DNA of 64,000 nt from Paenibacillus plantarum (lineage in GTDB: Bacteria > Bacillota > Bacilli > Paenibacillales > NBRC-103111). Under the pieces are notes generated by a model, which did no database searches, was not told the origin of the DNA, and was given only the letters and a program-made list of their open reading frames with translations. Below, piece by piece: positions 33,201-41,334 of the stretch (its first letter is position 1; each line of letters starts with the position of its first letter). The stretch covers positions 94,810 to 158,809 of the forward strand of contig NZ_WHNY01000041.1 of NCBI RefSeq assembly GCF_013141695.1, given 5' to 3'. The translations under genes and the position numbers were made by a program.

Positions 33201-33990
33201 TGTATTTCAATTTGACTTGCAAGTGGATGGAAAGTCGATTAAGGATTTGCGTGCCGAGGTTGCCCACATAGCCCTCAACTATAAGCTGAAACCGGGTGAA
33301 TCTCCAGAGAAAGTAATCGTAAGCTATGTGAACGCATCAGGGAAGTTAGAAGTTCTTGTGAATGGGGCATACAATGCAGCTACAGGACAAGTGGAGTTCT
33401 CAACTGCAGCGTTTGGCAACTATGCTGTATTCTACAAGGATGTTACCTTCCAAGACATCAGTGAAGTATCTTGGGCGCAAGCAAGTATTGACGCTTTGGC
33501 AGCGAGAGAAATAATCCGTGGTGTGAGTGAAACGAGCTTTGTACCGAATAGCCCGGTTACAAGAGCAGAATTCGTGACACTGCTGATAAGAGCCTTCGGC
33601 TTCGATCATGAACAAGCTACGTCAAACACCTTCTCAGACATTGATCAGGAAGATTGGTACTACAGCTCTACTACGACAGCTAGGCAGCTTGGTATCATAA
33701 GTGGCAGAGAAGATGGAAGCTTTGGTGCAGGGGATGAGATATCCAGACAAGATATGGCGGTTATGGCTTATCGCACCTTACTGGCGCTAAACGCAAGTAT
33801 CCAGACGAATGCTGGCTCCAAGGTCTTTGACGATTGGGCTGAAATCTCGGATTATGCGGTAGAAGCAGTCAGCACCATGCAAAAAGCAGGTATCCTTGAA
33901 GGAAGTGATGGCAGCTTTATGCCGAACGAGAACACGACAAGAGCGCAAGCGGCTGTGATCATTTACCGTTTATTGACTAAGATAAAATAA
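30292..33990 (+). CDS. Secreted propeller/LamG/Ig-repeat protein with three SLH domains
   Basis: A 1232-residue surface protein. A signal peptide (about residues 1-31, ending PASALA) is followed by a five-bladed-propeller domain of GH43/GH32/DUF377 type (33-335; YYLYYAPHDAPGGINLAYSD, HVSSPYMIWNDAAQKYYMYY, YVAYHASSGNVHITEV). Next come a concanavalin/LamG-like domain (340-510), four Ig-like repeats of about 78 residues (515-828; LPxxVxxxYDDxS...VTWD...YAxxGxFxVxGxVxGT), a Gly/Ser linker (835-855), a beta-rich domain (865-1040) and three SLH domains (about 1045-1232; WAQASIDALAAREIIRGVSE) that would hold it on the wall. It is downstream of the sugar importer with its own GGAG site. A carbohydrate-acting role is likely; catalytic residues were not identified with certainty. 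Confidence 0.85.
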   Translation: MLKKAIASLICFIMVLSIVVVVKPKPASALAGFPIFKYQGQVLDPLKLKYNPTDEIIFPQVINAREHIANPLGNYYLYYAPHDAPGGINLAYSDSLDGPWTEYEANPLISNVWSPNYSVSHVSSPYMIWNDAAQKYYMYYHGENTTTRVASTLDGINFTYEQKALGTSDFVGLMETSYAKVFKYTIPSKNNTYIMLLMGNTTANKRNIYLAWSNDGLNWTTQKNPLITSNASEGTNLSGPTYFPWNGKHYVAYHASSGNVHITEVGANFDLENHLGILHDSDDVIDRGRTASANFVYDGEDLYMFYEQGDRLGGVLAYAKMDPNAVEPIDEIPPLPPGPFKYFNDDMNKYSRGWSKLVNGPGSVTQDSGNVKIIDASTGFSTYLLKSDFTPMVGAFTVEYRAKVNAANTINEFTIRSGNYQIGLYLKYGAQGTAQNKASSPTKTTTLDTTVYHDYRVVVHANYTYDLYIDGQLAWAGAASLGTGGNVMKIGGDTSPIADITLDHVKMGSGEIIPGTAVINAVSPVDVNTYVNVAPTLPSTVSVTYSDESVETLPVTWDSLTPVQYAAEGTFTLQGTVAGTAIRAEAHITVGASPAAIVSFEPKLVTTAVGTAPVLPTQVTAVYDNQSQKSHPVIWDTVAPSQYAQAGSFVVYGSVEGTDVRAVAQVTVNPNPVIVSIHPIGVLTTKGIAPELPTVVTVVYDDQSTSSQSVTWDFVEASQYAGAGSFVVNGDVAGTSIRAVANITVTEIPAVILAIEPVAVSTTTGIAPILPTVVTAVYDNQLTSQLQVVWDNIAPKLYAQVGAFVVQGSVSGTALQATANITVTASKDNGGNTDDGTDNTSNGSGSGGGIITVPVKEEPKDPNTSTVTIQDLDMVNAIEGATNGTISLSVPAESTTKKLVIQVPVALLNKADASQVKQIAFHAGTSKVILPIQALKQQAGTDAKNIQVVVTNVEQGVLSEQVRQSIGSGSVFQFDLQVDGKSIKDLRAEVAHIALNYKLKPGESPEKVIVSYVNASGKLEVLVNGAYNAATGQVEFSTAAFGNYAVFYKDVTFQDISEVSWAQASIDALAAREIIRGVSETSFVPNSPVTRAEFVTLLIRAFGFDHEQATSNTFSDIDQEDWYYSSTTTARQLGIISGREDGSFGAGDEISRQDMAVMAYRTLLALNASIQTNAGSKVFDDWAEISDYAVEAVSTMQKAGILEGSDGSFMPNENTTRAQAAVIIYRLLTKIK

Positions 33991-34011
33991 TAGAACGATC
34001 GACAACTAAAA

Positions 34012-34058
34012 AGGACTGCCGCCAAAGCTTCGAATTCACGAACCTTGGCGGCAGTCCT
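34012..34058. terminator. Strong hairpin between convergent genes
   Basis: AGGACTGCCGCCAA and TTGGCGGCAGTCCT form a perfect 14-bp stem with a 19-base loop. On the minus strand it is followed by TTTTTAG, so it terminates the dehydrogenase gene; on the plus strand the T tract is poor, but the stem may still protect or end the SLH-protein mRNA. Confidence 0.75.
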
Positions 34059-34124
34059 ATATGGATTTGAATCCATGTTGTGTATTCCAATTTAAAAACT
34101 TGGGAAGGGATGCTAATCCCAACC

Positions 34125-35081
34125 CTACCCGATCACATTCACCGGCCGACCCTCTGCAAAACTCTGCGCATTACTGCTCGCAACAGCCATCAACCTAGCT
34201 CTAGCTTCCTTCGTTGCCCATGCGATATGAGGCGTAATGATCACATTATGCGCATGCAGCAAGGGAGTATCTGGCTTTGGCGGTTCAACTGTTAGTACAT
34301 CAAGTCCAGCGCCTGCTAGGCGACCTTCATTCAGCGCCCGAGCCACATCCGCTTCGTTAAGCAATCCACCTCTGGCCGTATTAATCAGAATGGCCGACGG
34401 TTTCATCATAGCAATCCGTTCCGCATTGATCAGCTCATTCGTTGCAGGTGTCAATGGACAATGCAGACTAATCACATCAGCACGCTGCAGCAGCTCGTCA
34501 AGTGTTACCCATTCAATGCCTTCCACGGGTTGTGGCACAGTGCGGCCACTGCCAGTTGCAATGACCTTCATGCCCATCGCCCCAGCAATAAGCGCCGTTT
34601 GCTTGCCGATCTGGCCGAGACCAATCAGTCCCATCGTTTGACCGCTTAACTCTATGAGAGGAGAGACACTATAGCTGAAATCAACCGACCCAGCCCACTC
34701 CCCTTGAAGCACACTATCACTATGGCGCTGCACCCGATGGCAGAATTCCAATACGAGTGCAAAAACCAACTGTGCAACCGAATGCGTGCTATACGCAGGA
34801 ACATTGGTCACTACAACACCGCGCTCTTTCGCGGCTTGGACATCTACGATATTGTAGCCAGTCGCCAAAACACCGACATATTTCAGCTTAGGAAGCTGCT
34901 CCAGCGTTTGCGCGGAGAGAGGTGTTTTGTTCGTTAGCACCATGTCAGCATGTGCGGCGCGTTCTACAATTTCGGACTCAGAGGTACGTTCATAGACCGT
35001 CAACTCGCCAAGCGCTTGTAAACCACTCCAGTTCAAATCGCCTGGATTTAACGTATAACCATCAAGTACAACAATGTTCAT
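34125..35081 (-). CDS. D-2-hydroxyacid dehydrogenase (glycerate/hydroxypyruvate type)
   Basis: A 318-residue NAD-dependent D-2-hydroxyacid dehydrogenase. NAD-binding GLGQIGKQTALIAGAMG follows the first catalytic domain; the catalytic residues are in the standard places: Arg in LINTARGGLLNEADV, Glu in DVLTVEPPKPDTP and His in NVIITPHIAWAT. The N-terminal NIVVLDGYTLNPGDLNWSG fits the glycerate-dehydrogenase (HprA-like) branch. It would reduce hydroxypyruvate or glyoxylate or a related 2-oxoacid. GAAGGAGTAGAGTC precedes the ATG. Transcribed with, or next to, the pseudouridine synthase gene downstream of rluA, with 47 bases in between. Confidence 0.9.
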   Translation of the reverse strand: MNIVVLDGYTLNPGDLNWSGLQALGELTVYERTSESEIVERAAHADMVLTNKTPLSAQTLEQLPKLKYVGVLATGYNIVDVQAAKERGVVVTNVPAYSTHSVAQLVFALVLEFCHRVQRHSDSVLQGEWAGSVDFSYSVSPLIELSGQTMGLIGLGQIGKQTALIAGAMGMKVIATGSGRTVPQPVEGIEWVTLDELLQRADVISLHCPLTPATNELINAERIAMMKPSAILINTARGGLLNEADVARALNEGRLAGAGLDVLTVEPPKPDTPLLHAHNVIITPHIAWATKEARARLMAVASSNAQSFAEGRPVNVIG

Positions 35082-35128
35082 GACTCTACTCCTTCGTCGG
35101 TTTGCTTAGAGTACTCCCAAACTATTTT

Positions 35129-36139
35129 CTACTTCTTCACACCAGGCTCTTTAAAAGGGTTCAAAAACAGCTTCGGTATATGCGTCTCAAAACGCATTAA
35201 CTTACCTGTCGTCGGGTGTAAAAAGGCCAGCACACGCGCATGCAAACCAAGTCGATTGATCTCTTTCGAATTGGAGCCATACTTTTTATCCCCAGCAACG
35301 GGGTGCCCGATATCCTGCATATGAACGCGAATCTGGTTTTTGCGGCCGGTCTCCAAATTCACTTCAAGCAGCGAAAAGCTCTTGTTCGCTTGCAGCGTTT
35401 TGTAATGTGTGACCGCATGCTGTCCGTCGTTGGGGTACGGTGTAGAGAACATTTTGAGCGATTTCGCATGTTCTTTGAGCCAAGAAGAAATCGTTCCCTC
35501 TGGCTTGCGCACCATGCCTTCCACTAGAGCCACATACGTCCGCTCCTTGACGCTCTCTTGCCACGTGTTTTGCAGGTGCTGCTGTGCCTGTTCGTTTTTG
35601 GCAAACATCATCACACCAGATGTGTCCCGATCTAGCCGATGAACGACAAAAATCCGCGCCTTCGGGTCATGATTCCGCACATGCGCCGTAAGTTGGCGAT
35701 ACGCCGTAATTTGATTTTCCTGCGTATCCGTTGCAATGGATAGAAGTCCTGCATCCTTTTGAATGACAATGACATCGTTATCTTCGTGCAAAATCGTCAT
35801 ACCAGCGAGCGGAATATCCTCGACGACTTTATCCTTGTTGATCGTGACCGTCATCTCTGGTTGCAAGGGGTAATTATAAGCCGTTACCGCTTTGCCATTC
35901 ACTGCGACTTGTCCACGAGCGAGGATAGCTTTGACCGCATTTCGACCTAGACTTGATAGCTTTTCTAACAAAAAGGGTAGAAGCTCTGCAGCTTCCTTCA
36001 CCGTATACTGGCGAGTGCTCGACTCCTGACCACCCTTAACTGCGCCTGCTTGCAACGAGTGGGTCTGCGCTTTCTGAGCACCGAATTTGGGCTTATGGCT
36101 AGGACTTCCTTTTGGACGTGAACCTTGTTTCTTTTGCAT
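35129..36139 (-). CDS. RluA family pseudouridine synthase with S4 domain
   Basis: A 336-residue RNA modification enzyme. A basic N-terminal tail (1-40) is followed by an S4 RNA-binding domain (48-105; LLPFLLEKLSSLGRNAVKAI, GQVAVNGKAV) and the pseudouridine synthase domain with the catalytic Asp170 in VVHRLDRDTSGVMMFAKN and the later ETGRKNQIRVHMQDIGHPVAGD motif. Substrate could be a 23S rRNA or tRNA uridine (RluD/YlyB-type); which one is not decidable. The extended Lys/Pro/Gly-rich tail is unusual and may aid RNA binding. AGGAGGTATTTTA precedes the ATG. Confidence 0.9.
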   Translation of the reverse strand: MQKKQGSRPKGSPSHKPKFGAQKAQTHSLQAGAVKGGQESSTRQYTVKEAAELLPFLLEKLSSLGRNAVKAILARGQVAVNGKAVTAYNYPLQPEMTVTINKDKVVEDIPLAGMTILHEDNDVIVIQKDAGLLSIATDTQENQITAYRQLTAHVRNHDPKARIFVVHRLDRDTSGVMMFAKNEQAQQHLQNTWQESVKERTYVALVEGMVRKPEGTISSWLKEHAKSLKMFSTPYPNDGQHAVTHYKTLQANKSFSLLEVNLETGRKNQIRVHMQDIGHPVAGDKKYGSNSKEINRLGLHARVLAFLHPTTGKLMRFETHIPKLFLNPFKEPGVKK

Positions 36140-36226
36140 TAAAATACCTCCTAGTACGATGGCTTACCTTCCGGTCAGATCATTCGACCTCCAATATACC
36201 ACGTTCATAAAAGCAAATGAAATGAT

Positions 36227-37252
36227 CTACAGCTTTTGTAACGTACTCCCCGTGAAAAAATCCCCCTGCAGCCGCACATGCTCAAAAGGTAAATGCGGAT
36301 TGGCAATCCGCCATAGCATGCGATCTGCTGCGCGATAGCCGGCCTCTCGAATCGGCAGCTGAGGGCGAGAACAGAGCGGCAGCGTATCGCTTTGCTCATT
36401 CAAGAGGGCAACCAGGGAGCATTGCTGAGGCACATTAACCCCTAATCGGCGAAGCGTGTGATAGACAGGCGCGGCTTCTTCATCAATGCCACAAATGACT
36501 GCCGTTGGCTGACGCAGCTGATACTTGCTCTCAAAATCCTGCAGCCACTTCTCCGAACCATCCCGCTCTACCGCGTGCTCACTCGGATCCACCGGCAAGC
36601 CAGCCTCTTTCATCGCTTCGGCAAAAGCCTGCCACCGAATAACGAATCCGCGTTGATCCTTCGTATCACCTACATAAAGGATGTTCCTGTGGCCCATTCG
36701 CACCAACCTTCGCACCGCCTGATAAACAGCCTCGTACACATCCCAAATGACACTGTCGACCCTAGACTCCGGTGGAGGAAAGTTCAACAAAATCCGCGGC
36801 AGCTGCAGTTCTAACAGTTTTTGCTCCAAGAGATCCCAATTCATCCTTGGTGCGATAAACACCCCCTCCGCATATAACAAACCTTCTTCTTCGGCCCAGT
36901 CATCAAATTGCGAGGGCTTCAATTTAGGTGGCATAAGCAGCGGTTGAACCGTGTGGCCAAATTCCATGAAGCGTTCATGCAAGCCTTGCAGCAACAAGCG
37001 ATTGAAGTTCAAAGATTGCTTGTTCTGGACGAGCACGAACCTGCGTTGTACAACGGGATACGGTGAGATGAGATCTTGCTGAAGTGTTTGTTTCTGATCT
37101 TTGGTCATGTAGCCCAGCTCGCGTGCGAGTTTGAAAACTTCACTTCGTGTCTGCTCTGACATGCCAGGCAGTCCGCGGAGCGCTTTGGATACCGTTTGTA
37201 TCGTTAAACCGAGCTGTGCGGCCAAATCGTGGAGTGTAATTCGTTTGCGCAT
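36227..37252 (-). CDS. LacI family transcriptional regulator
   Basis: A 341-residue repressor. The DNA-binding helix-turn-helix is at the N-terminus (RITLHDLAAQLGLTIQTVSKA, LRGLPGMSEQTRSEVFKLA). The rest is a sugar-binding-protein-like effector domain (RFVLVQNKQSLNFNRLLLQG, GHRNILYVGDTKDQRGF, TAVICGIDEEAAPVYHTL). Start at 37252 is set by AAGGAG 11 bases upstream; the frame continues to a TTG at 37294 without a ribosome site. It is divergent from the FAD oxidoreductase at 37411; the shared 158-bp region carries three copies of a TTTAAACTA sequence, likely operators. The effector is probably a sugar or sugar acid, but this is inference. Confidence 0.9.
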   Translation of the reverse strand: MRKRITLHDLAAQLGLTIQTVSKALRGLPGMSEQTRSEVFKLARELGYMTKDQKQTLQQDLISPYPVVQRRFVLVQNKQSLNFNRLLLQGLHERFMEFGHTVQPLLMPPKLKPSQFDDWAEEEGLLYAEGVFIAPRMNWDLLEQKLLELQLPRILLNFPPPESRVDSVIWDVYEAVYQAVRRLVRMGHRNILYVGDTKDQRGFVIRWQAFAEAMKEAGLPVDPSEHAVERDGSEKWLQDFESKYQLRQPTAVICGIDEEAAPVYHTLRRLGVNVPQQCSLVALLNEQSDTLPLCSRPQLPIREAGYRAADRMLWRIANPHLPFEHVRLQGDFFTGSTLQKL

Positions 37253-37295
37253 ACTTCTTAGATGCTCCTTTTCTGCTACCTTCTGTACCTCCAAT

Positions 37296-37338
37296 TTTAA
37301 ACTAAATTTAAACTAAAAAGAAGGTTAATTTTAAACTA
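37296..37338. promoter_or_regulatory. Triple TTTAAACTA repeat in a divergent regulatory region
   Basis: TTTAAACTA occurs at 37296-37304, 37307-37315 and 37330-37338, in the same orientation, at distances of 11 and 23 bp, i.e. close to one and two helical turns. It lies between a LacI-type regulator and the divergent oxidoreductase gene, so it is the best candidate operator for that regulator. Confidence 0.6.
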
Positions 37339-37410
37339 CACTAAGAGAGAAGCAAGGCATGGAGGACGCATTCGGAATACCAAACAATGGACCTAAGGGA
37401 GCGAAGTCAG

Positions 37411-38754
37411 ATGATCAAACAGATAGAAGCAGATGTGGTTGTAGTAGGGGGAGGCCCAGCGGGTGTCAATGCGGCGATTGCAGCAGGGAGAAGCGGAGCC
37501 AAAACCGTTTTGATAGAGAAATACGGCTTTATTGGCGGCATGTCGACGGCTGCGTTGGTGTATCCTTGGATGACGTTTCATACAACGGATGGCAAACAAG
37601 TCATTGCAGGGCTCGCGCAAGAAATTATTGACCGCCTCATGGCGATGAACGCATCCCCGGGACATCTTCGGGATACCGTTGGTTTCGTGAATACGATCAC
37701 ACCGTACCACCCTGAAATATATAAAGTTCTTGCTGTGGATATGCTCAAAGAAGCGGGAGTTAAGCTGCTTTTCCATAGCTTTGTCGATCATGTGGAGACC
37801 GTGGACAATCGCATTCAATCGGTACAGTTGACGTCCAAATCCGGCCGAATTGATGTAAGTGGCAAAGTGTTTATCGATACAACAGGTGACGCTGATCTCG
37901 CGTATCTGTCTGGTGCGCCATGCCTCAAAGGGCGTGACGGCGATAAAGCAACACAGCCAATGACGATGAAATTCAGAATGCGGGGAGTGAATCTGCCTGC
38001 CGTGAAACAATACATGATTGACCACCCGGATGAGTTTTATAAAAAGACGCCTTTCTCCGAGCTCGCTGATCTCCCTCTTTCTGGTGTACTCGGCTATTTC
38101 AAACACTGGAAGGAAGCGAATCTTCCGATCAATCGCGATCAAGTGCTGTTCTTCACAGGTCCAGAGGACGACGAAGTACTGGTCAATACTACGCGTGTGC
38201 AGGGGCTGGATGGCACCAATGTGGAGGATTTGACAGAGGCCGAGGAGCTTGGTCGCAAACAGGTGTTGATGGTTGCTGAATTTATGCGCAATAACCTGCC
38301 AGGCTTCGAAAAAGCCTCCATCTCCAACGTTGGCGCACAAATTGGTATTCGTGAAACACGCCGGATCGATGGTCAATATGCGCTGCAAGTGGATGATGTT
38401 GTGCAGGGCCGTCATTTTGATGACGTTATCGCACGCAGCGGCTATCCGATCGACATCCACGATCCGTCCGGCAAAGGCGTAACCGCAGCTTGGGTCAAAG
38501 GGGACGGTGCCTACGACATCCCGTACCGCTGCCTGCTGCCGCAAAAAATCGAAAACCTGCTCACCGCAGGTCGCTGCATCTCCACCACGCATGAAGCGCT
38601 GGCGACTACGCGTCTTACGCCAAGCTGCATGGCCACGGGCCAAGCCGCAGGCTCTGCAGCAGGGCTCGCTGTGAAGCACGGCGTGCTCCCAGCGGAGATC
38701 AATGTAGCAGAACTACAGGCTGTCCTCGAGAAGGACGGAGCTTTGTTGAAGTAA
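37411..38754 (+). CDS. FAD-dependent oxidoreductase (FAD_oxidored family)
   Basis: A 447-residue flavoprotein. The FAD motif ADVVVVGGGPAGVNAAIAAGR sits near the N-terminus, with IEKYGFIGGMSTAALVYPW after it (pattern typical of the FAD_oxidored/PF12831 family). A second FAD-contact stretch, FIDTTGDADLAYLSG, and the C-terminal NLLTAGRCISTTHEALATTR, TPSCMATGQAAGSAAG complete it. Members often act on carbohydrate- or sugar-acid-derived substrates but are mostly uncharacterised. ATG at 37411 is chosen because AAGGGAG lies 10 bases upstream; an upstream ATG at 37387 has no site. It is controlled, by inference, by the divergent LacI regulator. A 428-residue antisense frame over it is an artefact. 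Confidence 0.85.
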   Translation: MIKQIEADVVVVGGGPAGVNAAIAAGRSGAKTVLIEKYGFIGGMSTAALVYPWMTFHTTDGKQVIAGLAQEIIDRLMAMNASPGHLRDTVGFVNTITPYHPEIYKVLAVDMLKEAGVKLLFHSFVDHVETVDNRIQSVQLTSKSGRIDVSGKVFIDTTGDADLAYLSGAPCLKGRDGDKATQPMTMKFRMRGVNLPAVKQYMIDHPDEFYKKTPFSELADLPLSGVLGYFKHWKEANLPINRDQVLFFTGPEDDEVLVNTTRVQGLDGTNVEDLTEAEELGRKQVLMVAEFMRNNLPGFEKASISNVGAQIGIRETRRIDGQYALQVDDVVQGRHFDDVIARSGYPIDIHDPSGKGVTAAWVKGDGAYDIPYRCLLPQKIENLLTAGRCISTTHEALATTRLTPSCMATGQAAGSAAGLAVKHGVLPAEINVAELQAVLEKDGALLK

Positions 38755-38786
38755 GTAAGGCGTCCCGTCAATTTTAGCGTGAAAAT

Positions 38787-38961
38787 ATACAGTTAATTTC
38801 CTGCATATTTAGATTGAATCTACTTTAAATGGAAAACCTCCAGCTATTTTTCGGGTTCCTAGCGCTTTTGCGTAAAATCCCCGAAATTAACGGGAAGTTT
38901 TCCATTTATTTTACATTTTCATTCGAAAATTGTGAAATTAGCTGTATTTTTTCCAGTTAAT
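38787..38961. repeat. Dispersed hairpin-repeat field 3 (four units)
   Basis: Units of the same family as at 12387-12573 and 21591-21779, here in mixed orientation: about 38781-38810 (CAGTTAATTTCC), 38823-38850 (TTTAAATGGAAAACCTCCAG), 38887-38911 (TTAACGGGAAGTTTTCCATT) and 38936-38961 (AGCTGTATTTTTTCCAGTTA). The gap 38755-39058 holds nothing else but the ribosome site for the small gene that follows. Confidence 0.7.
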
Positions 38962-39058
38962 CCTATGCCAGGACGGGACGGAGGTTGGGCACCCGAATAC
39001 GCCCCCTCAAATCAGGGAACACTAGCACGTACATATCCAACGTGAGAGGCGGTTTCCT

Positions 39059-39283
39059 ATGCTTTTATACCAATTAACGCAATGGTTCGAAGAACGCACC
39101 AGCCTACAGCAAGCGCTGCAACGTGAACCGGCAGAATCGGCCGGCGAAATCAGTAAGAAAATTCAAGAGGTCGAGCAGCAGCTTTACTCCCACGCCGAAC
39201 GCTGGAAAAACGCCATCGAAGAAGCCTCCTACCTGCAATTCCCTTATGAAGTCCCCCATTTGGACGACGACATGGTTCTTTAA
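39059..39283 (+). CDS. Small conserved-looking helical protein
   Basis: A 74-residue, acidic and helical protein (WFEERTSLQQALQREPAES, ISKKIQEVEQQLYSHAERW, then YEVPHLDDDMVL). The middle is strongly amphipathic and may be a short coiled coil. No family is recognised. The ATG at 39059 has GAGAGGCGG in front of it, codon use is like that of surrounding genes, and it lies alone between a repeat field and a radical SAM gene, so a real small gene is likely. The function is unknown. Confidence 0.6.
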   Translation: MLLYQLTQWFEERTSLQQALQREPAESAGEISKKIQEVEQQLYSHAERWKNAIEEASYLQFPYEVPHLDDDMVL

Positions 39284-39449
39284 TGATTTGTTATTTGCAT
39301 AATCGCCACTAAAGTCGTCCCGCATGGGAGGGCTTACCTTTGTATTTCCGCGGTTTTCGTGTAGAATTAGTAGAGGTAGTTCAAATAGTCCACTTTTGAA
39401 CACGAATTAGAAGGCACGATAACCCAGAATAGAACGAGGTTTTTTCCAT

Positions 39450-41213
39450 ATGAACGTACTTTTATCCACACTGAACGCCAAATTCATTCATACCTCCTTG
39501 GCTTTACGCTATCTGAAAGCGTTCTGCGAGAAGGATTTTGATGTTGAAATAACCGAATATACGATTAAAGATCCCGTTATGAATGTGGTCTCTGACATCT
39601 ATCAGAAGGCGCCAGACGTGCTGGGCTTTTCCTGCTACATATGGAACATCGAAGAGACGATCAACATTATCAAAATGATCAAAAAAATCCGTCCCGAACT
39701 CATCATCGTCCTTGGTGGACCTGAGGTTTCTTATGACACGGATTACTGGATGGAGCGCATCCCTGAGGTGGATTTCATCGTCATGGGCGAAGGGGAAGAG
39801 ACCTTCCACCAGCTGCTGACAGAGATCTCAACAACGCGCAAATACCACTTCGTCTACGGCGTTGCCTACCGCAAGGAGCAAGAAGTGATCCTGATGCCGG
39901 GCAGACCGAAGTTGAAGCTGGATGATATCCCGTCGCCACATCGCTTCAAGGAAGATCTTCCGAGTTTAGCGAATCGTGTTGTCTACTTCGAGACGAGCCG
40001 TGGTTGTCCGTTTTCCTGCCAATTCTGCCTATCGAGTATCGAGGTGGGTGTGCGGTATTTTGACATGGAGCGGACCAAGGCGGATCTGCTGTACCTGATT
40101 GATTCGGGCGCAAAGTTGATCAAATTCGTGGATCGTACGTTTAATATTAAACGGGATTATGCGATGGAAATCTTTGAATTCCTTATTCAAAATCACCGTG
40201 GCACTGTGTTCCAGTTCGAGATTACGGCGGACATTATGCGTCCTGAAGTGTTTGATTATTTGGCTGAAAATGCTCCTCCGGGTACGTTCCGTTTCGAGAT
40301 CGGCGTGCAATCGACGAATGACACGACGAATGACCTCGTACAGCGGAGACAGAACTTCTTCAAGCTGAGCCGTACCGTGTCTAAGGTGAAAAACAGTCTC
40401 AAAATCGATCAGCATCTCGATCTGATTGCCGGACTGCCAGAAGAGGATTATAACTCGTTCCGTAAGACATTTAACGACGTTTTCGAGCTAGGACCGGAAG
40501 AGCTGCAACTTGGCTTCCTCAAAATGCTGCGCGGAACAGGCATGCGTAAAGATGCTCATAAATATGGCTATAAGTATATGGATCACGCACCTTACGAGAT
40601 TCTCGGCAACGACATCTTGCCATTCACCGACTTGATTCGCATCAAGCGCGTGGAGGATGTGCTCGAGAAATATTGGAACGCTCACCGGATGGATTATACG
40701 GTGAAGCATCTCATCGCGAAAGAATTCGCATCCGCGTTCGACTTCTTCCAAGAATTCGGCGACTTCTGGGAAGGCCGCGGCTGGCAGAAGATCGGGCATC
40801 AGCTCGAGGATCTGTTCACTCGCTTACGTGAGTTCCTGTTGCATCGCGGCACTACCAACATGCACATCATCGAAGGCCTGATGAAGCTTGATTACTTCCT
40901 GGGCCATAAATATAAGCCGCGCAAAATCTGGTGGGACTTCACCTTGGAGAAGTCTGAACAGAATGCGTACCTCAAACTGCTTGCGGAGCAGCCTGAGCTC
41001 GTCAGCGGAGATTTCCAGAGCCTCCGCATCAATGAGAAAGACCTCCACAAGCATGCAATGCTTGAGGTATTGCCGTTCGCTTTGCAGACGTATCTGCAAA
41101 GCGGCCAACTCGACGAAAGCAGCAAGGAGCTGCTTGTCGTTCACTTCCCGCCGGATGCGCAGAAGCCGGCGTCCTACTACACGATGCCGCTGCAGCAGCT
41201 GGCAACGATCTAA
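39450..41213 (+). CDS. B12-binding radical SAM protein (DUF4080)
   Basis: A 587-residue radical SAM enzyme. Residues 1-140 are a B12-binding Rossmann-like domain (MNVLLSTLNAKFIHTSLALR, LGGPEVSYDTDYWMERIPEV, FIVMGEGEETFHQLL), followed by the radical SAM core with cluster ligands Cys186, Cys190, Cys193 in ETSRGCPFSCQFC, and the C-terminal DUF4080 region (HRMDYTVKHLIAKEFASAF, YKPRKIWWDF). The substrate of this family is not known to me; the cobalamin plus SAM combination suggests methylation or a difficult carbon bond change. GAACGAGGTTTTTTCCAT precedes the ATG. It is followed by a strong terminator. Confidence 0.9.
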   Translation: MNVLLSTLNAKFIHTSLALRYLKAFCEKDFDVEITEYTIKDPVMNVVSDIYQKAPDVLGFSCYIWNIEETINIIKMIKKIRPELIIVLGGPEVSYDTDYWMERIPEVDFIVMGEGEETFHQLLTEISTTRKYHFVYGVAYRKEQEVILMPGRPKLKLDDIPSPHRFKEDLPSLANRVVYFETSRGCPFSCQFCLSSIEVGVRYFDMERTKADLLYLIDSGAKLIKFVDRTFNIKRDYAMEIFEFLIQNHRGTVFQFEITADIMRPEVFDYLAENAPPGTFRFEIGVQSTNDTTNDLVQRRQNFFKLSRTVSKVKNSLKIDQHLDLIAGLPEEDYNSFRKTFNDVFELGPEELQLGFLKMLRGTGMRKDAHKYGYKYMDHAPYEILGNDILPFTDLIRIKRVEDVLEKYWNAHRMDYTVKHLIAKEFASAFDFFQEFGDFWEGRGWQKIGHQLEDLFTRLREFLLHRGTTNMHIIEGLMKLDYFLGHKYKPRKIWWDFTLEKSEQNAYLKLLAEQPELVSGDFQSLRINEKDLHKHAMLEVLPFALQTYLQSGQLDESSKELLVVHFPPDAQKPASYYTMPLQQLATI

Positions 41214-41221
41214 CCTTCCAT

Positions 41222-41254
41222 TCCCCTTCACGCCTAGCGTGAGGGGGATTTTTT
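41222..41254 (+). terminator. Terminator after the DUF4080 gene
   Basis: TCCCCTTCACGC and GCGTGAGGGGGA form a 12-bp stem with one G-T pair and a 3-base loop, followed by six T residues. Confidence 0.9.
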
Positions 41255-41334
41255 CGTGGGAAACGATTGAACACGCGCCCATATGGGTAATCTAGGGTAG
41301 TTAAAGCAGTTTGAGACTGAGAGGAGAGCTGACT

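Noticed and set aside
37393..38679. Long antisense frame (428 codons) over the FAD oxidoreductase
   Set aside because: It is rich in Cys, His and Arg, has no ribosome site or domain, and mirrors the codon pattern of the sense gene, which has clear FAD motifs.
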